Origin: an uncultured Oscillospiraceae bacterium
Lineage (GTDB): Bacteria; Bacillota; Clostridia; Oscillospirales; Oscillospiraceae
NCBI GenBank assembly: GCA_947630345.1
Contig: CANRHF010000137.1
Span: 1-5,260 of the forward strand
Reading direction: 5' to 3'
Length of the DNA stretch: 5,260 bases
Shown here: piece after piece, positions 4,781-5,260 of the stretch
How positions within the stretch are numbered: the first letter of the stretch is position 1
Layout: each line of letters begins with the position of its first letter
Made by a program: the position numbers and the translations under genes
The notes under the pieces: generated by a model
What the model saw: the letters and a program-made list of their open reading frames with translations, nothing else
The model's database searches: none
Told to the model about the DNA's origin: nothing

Positions 4781-5260
4781 TCAAATATCCAATGCAGGGT
4801 TCATGTAGTACACGTTCTTCTGATTCAGCTTTTCCCGCAGCAGCTGCATAGCCTCGCCGAACCGCTGGAAGTGGACCACCTCCCGCTCCCGGAGGAACTT
4901 GATCACATCGTTCACATCCGGGTCGTCGGAGAGCCGGAGAATGTTGTCGTAGGTCACCCGGGCCTTCTGTTCCGCGCCCAGGTCCTCCGCTAGGTCGGCG
5001 ATGGGGTCGCCCTTGACCTCCATGGAGGCGGCGCTCCAGGGGAACCCGGAGGCGGCGGTGGGGTAGACCCCCACGGTGTGATCCACAAAATAGGGAGCGA
5101 AGGCCGGGTCCTTGATTTGGGCGTCTTTCAGATTCCGGGTCAGCTGATGAACGATCGCGCCCACGATCTCCAAATGGCCCAGCTCCTCGGTGCCCAGAGA
5201 AGCACCGAAAATGTTCCACAATTCCAAAATGACGGACAAGCCCCTTATTTTGGCTTTCTG
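4781..5260 (-). CDS. cotJC: Manganese catalase family / spore coat CotJC-like protein, 5' end outside window
   Basis: A ferritin-like dimanganese catalase homologue; CotJC proteins sit in the spore coat and are thought to remove hydrogen peroxide. The frame is open to the right edge; 159 residues are visible against about 190-200 in the family, so the true start is missing. Clear family signatures, in order: 'GTEELGHLEIVGAIVHQLTRNL' with Glu and His metal ligands, 'YFVDHTVGVYPTAASGFPWSAASMEVKGDPIADL', 'EDLGAEQKARVTYDNILRL' (Glu ligand), 'DVIKFLREREVVHFQRFGEA' (Glu and His ligands), and a terminal 'KNVYYMNPALDI'. The protein ends with TGA at 4783-4781. The visible N-terminal stretch before GTEELGHLE (bases above about 5194) reads 'KIRGLSVILELWNIFGASL', which is not the usual 'VKGLLTDI' run-in, so the N-terminal region may be altered (see findings). 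A TTG at 5239 is in frame but has no convincing ribosome binding site. It is convergent with the MATE gene. Confidence 0.9.
   Translation of the reverse strand, partial: QKAKIRGLSVILELWNIFGASLGTEELGHLEIVGAIVHQLTRNLKDAQIKDPAFAPYFVDHTVGVYPTAASGFPWSAASMEVKGDPIADLAEDLGAEQKARVTYDNILRLSDDPDVNDVIKFLREREVVHFQRFGEAMQLLREKLNQKNVYYMNPALDI

Noticed and set aside
4599..5219. 206-codon minus-strand open frame overlapping the catalase and the end of the MATE gene
   Set aside because: It is a shifted frame of the catalase gene, full of Arg/Gly/Pro, and it runs through the terminator hairpin; it shows no family motifs.
1..5260. CRISPR arrays, tRNA or rRNA genes, insertion sequences
   Set aside because: No regularly spaced direct repeats, cloverleaf-like segments, rRNA motifs or transposase motifs were seen on either strand.

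Overview
The window is GC-rich (roughly 60% by eye), densely coding DNA. Gene content suggests a Gram-positive, clostridial gut-type bacterium, most likely in the Oscillospiraceae (Flavonifractor/Pseudoflavonifractor-like). The reasons are a CotJC-type manganese catalase, a clostridial-style MATE transporter with a T-rich attenuator, strong AGGAGG ribosome binding sites, and a cytoplasmic BMP-domain protein of a kind I associate with clostridia. The taxonomy is inference.

Layout: (1) 1-518, + strand, the 3' part of recR (recombination mediator; zinc finger plus Toprim). (2) 525-554, an intergenic hairpin. (3) 582-2531, + strand, a 649-aa protein with a ParB-like N-terminal domain, an unassigned middle, and a BMP/PnrA-type periplasmic-binding-protein fold, but no signal peptide. 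(4) 2528-3190, + strand, a small metallophosphoesterase overlapping the previous stop by ATGA, so the two are probably translationally coupled. (5) 3187-3357, a near-consensus extended -10 promoter, an upstream hairpin, and a long hairpin ending in U7. Together they look like a transcription attenuator or riboswitch-type leader. (6) 3368-4702, + strand, a MATE family efflux transporter. (7) 4711-4766, hairpins/terminators between convergent genes. (8) 4781-5260, - strand, a CotJC-like manganese catalase, 5' truncated by the window edge and odd at its visible N-terminus.

Two things deserve attention. The first is the MATE leader. Bases 3255-3286 pair with 3319-3350 over 32 positions with only three mismatches, directly before a T7 tract and the MATE ribosome binding site. 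A mutually exclusive upstream hairpin (3233-3258) takes up the foot of that terminator. This is the layout of a ligand- or protein-controlled ON/OFF switch for an efflux pump. The second is the ParB-like/BMP fusion coupled to a phosphoesterase. It looks like an intracellular small-molecule (possibly nucleoside) sensor module, not a transporter component, because there is no export signal and no ABC permease or ATPase gene nearby.
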